This document shows, piece by piece, positions 14,955-17,030 of a stretch of 17,030 nt of DNA. The first letter of the stretch is position 1, and each line of letters opens with the position of its first letter. A program made the translations under genes and the position numbers. This stretch comes from Candidatus Pelagibacterales bacterium (GTDB taxonomy: Bacteria > Pseudomonadota > Alphaproteobacteria > TMED109): NCBI GenBank assembly GCA_002732015.1, contig PCCU01000045.1, forward strand, positions 1 to 17,030, in the 5' to 3' direction. The notes below the pieces were generated by a model. The model was not told the DNA's origin, ran no database searches, and saw nothing but the letters and a program-made list of their open reading frames with translations.

Positions 14955-16554
14955 TGCTAATTTTCAAAATTTTTCTAAGATTGAATTTTTGTATTTTACC
15001 TGTGGATGTCCTTGGTAACTGTTCAAAATATATTTTTTTAGGCATCTTAAACCCAGCAAGACTTTTTCTACAATGCTTAATGATTTCTTCTACTGTTAAA
15101 GTTTTGGTATTTTTTTCAATAAAGGCACAAGGAACCTCACCCCATTTTTTGTCTTTCACTCCAATCACAGCGCAATCTTTTACTTTAGGATGTTTAATTA
15201 TAACTTTTTCTATCTCTATAGAAGATATATTTTCTCCTCCTGAAATTATAATATCTTTTGATCTATCTTTTAGTTCTATATATCCATCCTCATGCATAAC
15301 TGCTAAGTCTCCTGTGTGAAACCAATTGTTTTTAAAGGCTTCCTTGTTAGCTTCTTTATTTTTAAGATACCCTTTCATGATAATATTTCCCTTTAGAAAA
15401 ACCTCTCCTAAAGACTTACCATCCCTTTTTACAGGCTTCATATTTGTTGGATTAAAGACATCTAAAAATTCAAGGGAAGGATATTTTACACCTTGCCTAG
15501 CTTTCAAAGTTGCTTTTTTTTCCGTGGATTTAAAGCTATCCCACTCTGGCTTCCATTCACATATTACTGCTGGCCCATAACTTTCAGTAAGGCCATAAAC
15601 ATGAGTAACATTAAAGCCACTGTTTTCAATATCTTCTAGAATTGTGGGAGGTGGGGGAGAAGCCGCAGTCATTATGTTAACTACGTTTTTAGTTCTCTTT
15701 AACTTGCTGTGCTCAATGATCATTTGCAAAACTATTGGAGCGCCACAAAGGTGTGTGACAGAATTTTTTTCAATTAGTTTCAGAATTTTTTTACCATCAA
15801 ATTTGTTAGTACATATTTGTGTTCCAGCTAAAGCTACTATTGTCCATGGAAAGCACCAACCATTACAATGAAACATCGGCAATGTCCACAAATATATGGG
15901 ATGATAACCCATTTTCCAAACCATCTGATTGTTGAAACACATTAGATGTGCTCCTCTATGATGATATAAAACACCTTTTGGATCTCCTGTAGTACCTGAT
16001 GTGTAATTAAGAGTAATAGAGTCCCACTCGTCATTAGGAAAGTAATTTTCTTGATCTATAAATTTATCTTTTGGAACTTTCTTTAAAAAAGTAGCGTAGT
16101 TATCTATACCTCGATAATTTTTTTGTTTCTTTTCCTGTACAATAAATAATTTCACATTTGTTTTTTTAGACAAACTTTTGACTAGATCAACATATTCCTC
16201 GTGAAATATAAGGACTTTTGATTTACTGTGTTTTAAAATAAATTCAATACTTCTTTTTTCTAATCTCGTATTTAATGAGTTCAGAATAGCTCCACTCATT
16301 GGTATACCAAAATGGGCCTCTATCATCTCAGGAACATTCGGTAACATTACTGAAACTACTTCTCCTTTTCTTATCCCAAGATTTTCAATAGCTACTGCTA
16401 TATTTTTACATCTTAAATAAAGTTCTTTGTAACTTGCTTTTCTTTTCCCATATACCCAAGCCAATCTGTTGGGAAAAATACTAGCTGTCCTATACAAAAA
16501 AGACAAAGGCGTCAATGCGGAAAAGTTTGCTTTATTTTTAGAAAGATCTGTCAT
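14941..16554 (-). CDS. AMP-forming acyl-CoA synthetase (fatty/organic acid-CoA ligase)
   Basis: ANL-superfamily adenylating ligase, 537 residues, which joins a carboxylic acid to CoA via an acyl-AMP. Motifs in order: LNYTSGTTGDPKG (182-194), LPMFHCNGWCFPW (225-237), VYGLTESYGP (319-328), FHTGD (412-416), RSKDIIISGGENIS (431-444) and the catalytic Lys520 in RTSTGKIQK. The MFHCNGWCFPW block and the YHHRGAH stretch (197-203) mark the medium-chain acyl-CoA synthetase branch related to plant AAE/BZO enzymes rather than Acs or long-chain FadD. Some ligases in marine alphaproteobacteria act on methylmercaptopropionate (DmdB), but this sequence does not look like the characterised DmdB type, so I give no symbol. 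It is downstream of tRNA-Arg by 55 bases and overlaps truA. Confidence 0.9.
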   Translation of the reverse strand: MTDLSKNKANFSALTPLSFLYRTASIFPNRLAWVYGKRKASYKELYLRCKNIAVAIENLGIRKGEVVSVMLPNVPEMIEAHFGIPMSGAILNSLNTRLEKRSIEFILKHSKSKVLIFHEEYVDLVKSLSKKTNVKLFIVQEKKQKNYRGIDNYATFLKKVPKDKFIDQENYFPNDEWDSITLNYTSGTTGDPKGVLYHHRGAHLMCFNNQMVWKMGYHPIYLWTLPMFHCNGWCFPWTIVALAGTQICTNKFDGKKILKLIEKNSVTHLCGAPIVLQMIIEHSKLKRTKNVVNIMTAASPPPPTILEDIENSGFNVTHVYGLTESYGPAVICEWKPEWDSFKSTEKKATLKARQGVKYPSLEFLDVFNPTNMKPVKRDGKSLGEVFLKGNIIMKGYLKNKEANKEAFKNNWFHTGDLAVMHEDGYIELKDRSKDIIISGGENISSIEIEKVIIKHPKVKDCAVIGVKDKKWGEVPCAFIEKNTKTLTVEEIIKHCRKSLAGFKMPKKIYFEQLPRTSTGKIQKFNLRKILKISNAKI

Positions 16555-16609
16555 AAAAATTAATTTTTAAGTTTGTATATACCAAATTTAAAAAATTATA
16601 AATGTTTTT

Positions 16610-16685
16610 TGGCGCCCCTGAGAGGATTCGAACCCCTAAATCATGATCCGTAGTCATGTGGTTTATCCAGTTAGCCTACAGGGGC
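16610..16685 (-). tRNA. tRNA-Arg (anticodon ACG), CCA encoded
   Basis: The minus strand folds into a full cloverleaf. The acceptor GCCCCTG/CAGGGGC has 7 perfect pairs. The anticodon stem CATGA/TCATG has 5 perfect pairs around loop CTACGGA, with anticodon ACG (plus-strand 16649-16651). The T arm AGGGG/CCTCT carries the loop TTCGAAT and one G-U pair. The variable loop has 4 bases. The discriminator is G, followed by an encoded CCA (16612-16610). With A34 deaminated to inosine it would read CGU, CGC and CGA. The D arm is imperfect: GGCT/AACC leaves a C12-A23 mismatch. No clear promoter or terminator was identified. Confidence 0.95.
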
Positions 16686-16859
16686 TAAATTTAAATATTT
16701 TTGATTAAATCACAAAAATTAGATTAAATGTACCCAAAATATACTTAAAATAGCTAGTGTTGCAAATATATCACAAATTTCATTATCATTGCTGAATAAA
16801 ATTTCTCTCTATTGATTTATTTACATAGTATTAGTATTATTAAGCACTTAGAGGAACAT
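16686..16859. other. Intergenic region between tRNA-Arg and the lipoprotein-like gene
   Basis: These 174 AT-rich bases separate two divergent units. The right end holds the promoter and Shine-Dalgarno sequence of the plus-strand gene. The left end must hold the promoter of the tRNA/acyl-CoA synthetase/truA unit, but I could not identify a -35/-10 pair for it. No further gene or strong hairpin is visible. Confidence 0.5.
16812..16840 (+). promoter_or_regulatory. Sigma70-type promoter of the right-edge lipoprotein-like gene
   Basis: A TTGATT -35 (16812-16817) and a TATTAT -10 (16835-16840) are separated by an optimal 17-base spacer. The predicted start is near 16847, giving a leader of about 13 bases that carries the Shine-Dalgarno GAGGA at 16851-16855, 4 bases before the ATG. 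This is the best -35/-10 pair I found in the window. Confidence 0.55.
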
Positions 16860-17030
16860 ATGAAAAAATCTATTTTAAAAATATTTATGACCATGTTTGC
16901 TGTTATCTTTTTCAACAACTGCTCTATAGGAGACTACACAGATTTGTGGCCAACAGAATCAGATGAAAATAGTGAAGTAGTAATTAGAGAAATTCCTGAT
17001 GAGAGCTTTGACCCAGAAGATTCTGAAGAA
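16860..17030 (+). CDS. Putative exported acidic lipoprotein (5' part; continues beyond window)
   Basis: Fifty-seven codons are visible, open to the window end. The N-terminus has a basic start (MKKSILK), a hydrophobic core (IFMTMFAVIFF, 8-18) and Cys21 in FFNNCS. This looks like a lipoprotein signal, although Asn at -1 and -2 departs from the usual L-A/S-G/A-C lipobox, so lipidation is uncertain. The visible mature part is very acidic: Asp and Glu dominate residues 25-57 (for example DESFDPEDSEE at 47-57), suggesting a disordered linker or cation-binding segment. The start is supported by GAGGA 4 bases upstream and a good promoter. I do not recognise the family; the folded domain, if any, lies outside the window. 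Confidence 0.7.
   Translation, partial: MKKSILKIFMTMFAVIFFNNCSIGDYTDLWPTESDENSEVVIREIPDESFDPEDSEE

Noticed and set aside
14948..15871. Plus-strand open frames of 75-123 codons opposite the acyl-CoA synthetase
   Set aside because: The acyl-CoA synthetase frame on the other strand carries all ANL motifs, and the antisense frames show no coherent protein features.
14941..16554. Calling the acyl-CoA synthetase DmdB (DMSP demethylation)
   Set aside because: The motif context (MFHCNGWCFPW, YHHRGAH) fits a different ANL branch from the characterised DmdB, and no dmdA/C/D gene is nearby.
16573..16609. Possible terminator or promoter between tRNA-Arg and the acyl-CoA synthetase
   Set aside because: An A-run/T-run pairing and TATAAT-like boxes occur, but no G-C stem or matching -35 supports either; read-through from the tRNA is as likely.

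Overview
The window is about 17 kb of very AT-rich, densely packed bacterial DNA. Gene content points to an alphaproteobacterium with a streamlined genome. The rsmB / rpe / heparinase-family / purH neighbourhood and the short DUF1674 (SDHAF4-like) gene beside rsmB are familiar alphaproteobacterial arrangements. Low GC, gaps of a few bases, ATGA stop/start overlaps and the lack of mobile DNA suggest a free-living marine lineage such as SAR11, HIMB59 or a relative. That last placement is inference. TGA is used as a stop, so the code looks standard.

Layout, left to right. (1) 1-3642, minus strand: the 5' half of purH, preceded by a membrane-anchored UDP-sugar dehydratase of the WbpM/PglF type and a WecA/WbpL-type polyprenyl-phosphate sugar-1-phosphate transferase. 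This is a small surface-glycan unit running directly into purine biosynthesis. (2) 3708-4640, plus strand: a lone FabH-like ketoacyl synthase III, divergent from the transferase gene. (3) 4706-8307, minus strand: rsmB, rpe and a heparinase II/III-family gene, tightly packed. (4) 8321-8467, plus strand: a 48-codon SDHAF4-like gene whose start lies only 13 bases from that of rsmB. (5) 8502-12972, minus strand: purT, a small secreted protein of unknown function, an EVE-domain gene, acs and a ytoQ-like gene, probably one operon. (6) 13042-14208, plus strand: dapE, interlocked at its stop codon with truA. (7) 14205-16685, minus strand: tRNA-Arg(ACG), an acyl-CoA synthetase and truA. (8) 16860 to the right edge, plus strand: the start of an acidic, probably exported protein.

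Most of this is housekeeping: purine synthesis (purH, purT), acetate and acyl-CoA activation, lysine/peptidoglycan precursor synthesis (dapE), the pentose phosphate route (rpe), and RNA modification (rsmB, truA). Accessory character is limited to the glycan pair plus the FabH-like gene, the heparinase-family protein, the unknown secreted protein and the partial lipoprotein-like gene. I see no insertion sequence, phage gene, CRISPR array or toxin-antitoxin pair, and no convincing undescribed multi-gene system. The most unusual signal is a perfect 14-bp palindrome at 8306-8319. It fills the rsmB/SDHAF4-like divergent gap and carries mirror-image -10 boxes placed so that both mRNAs would be almost leaderless.
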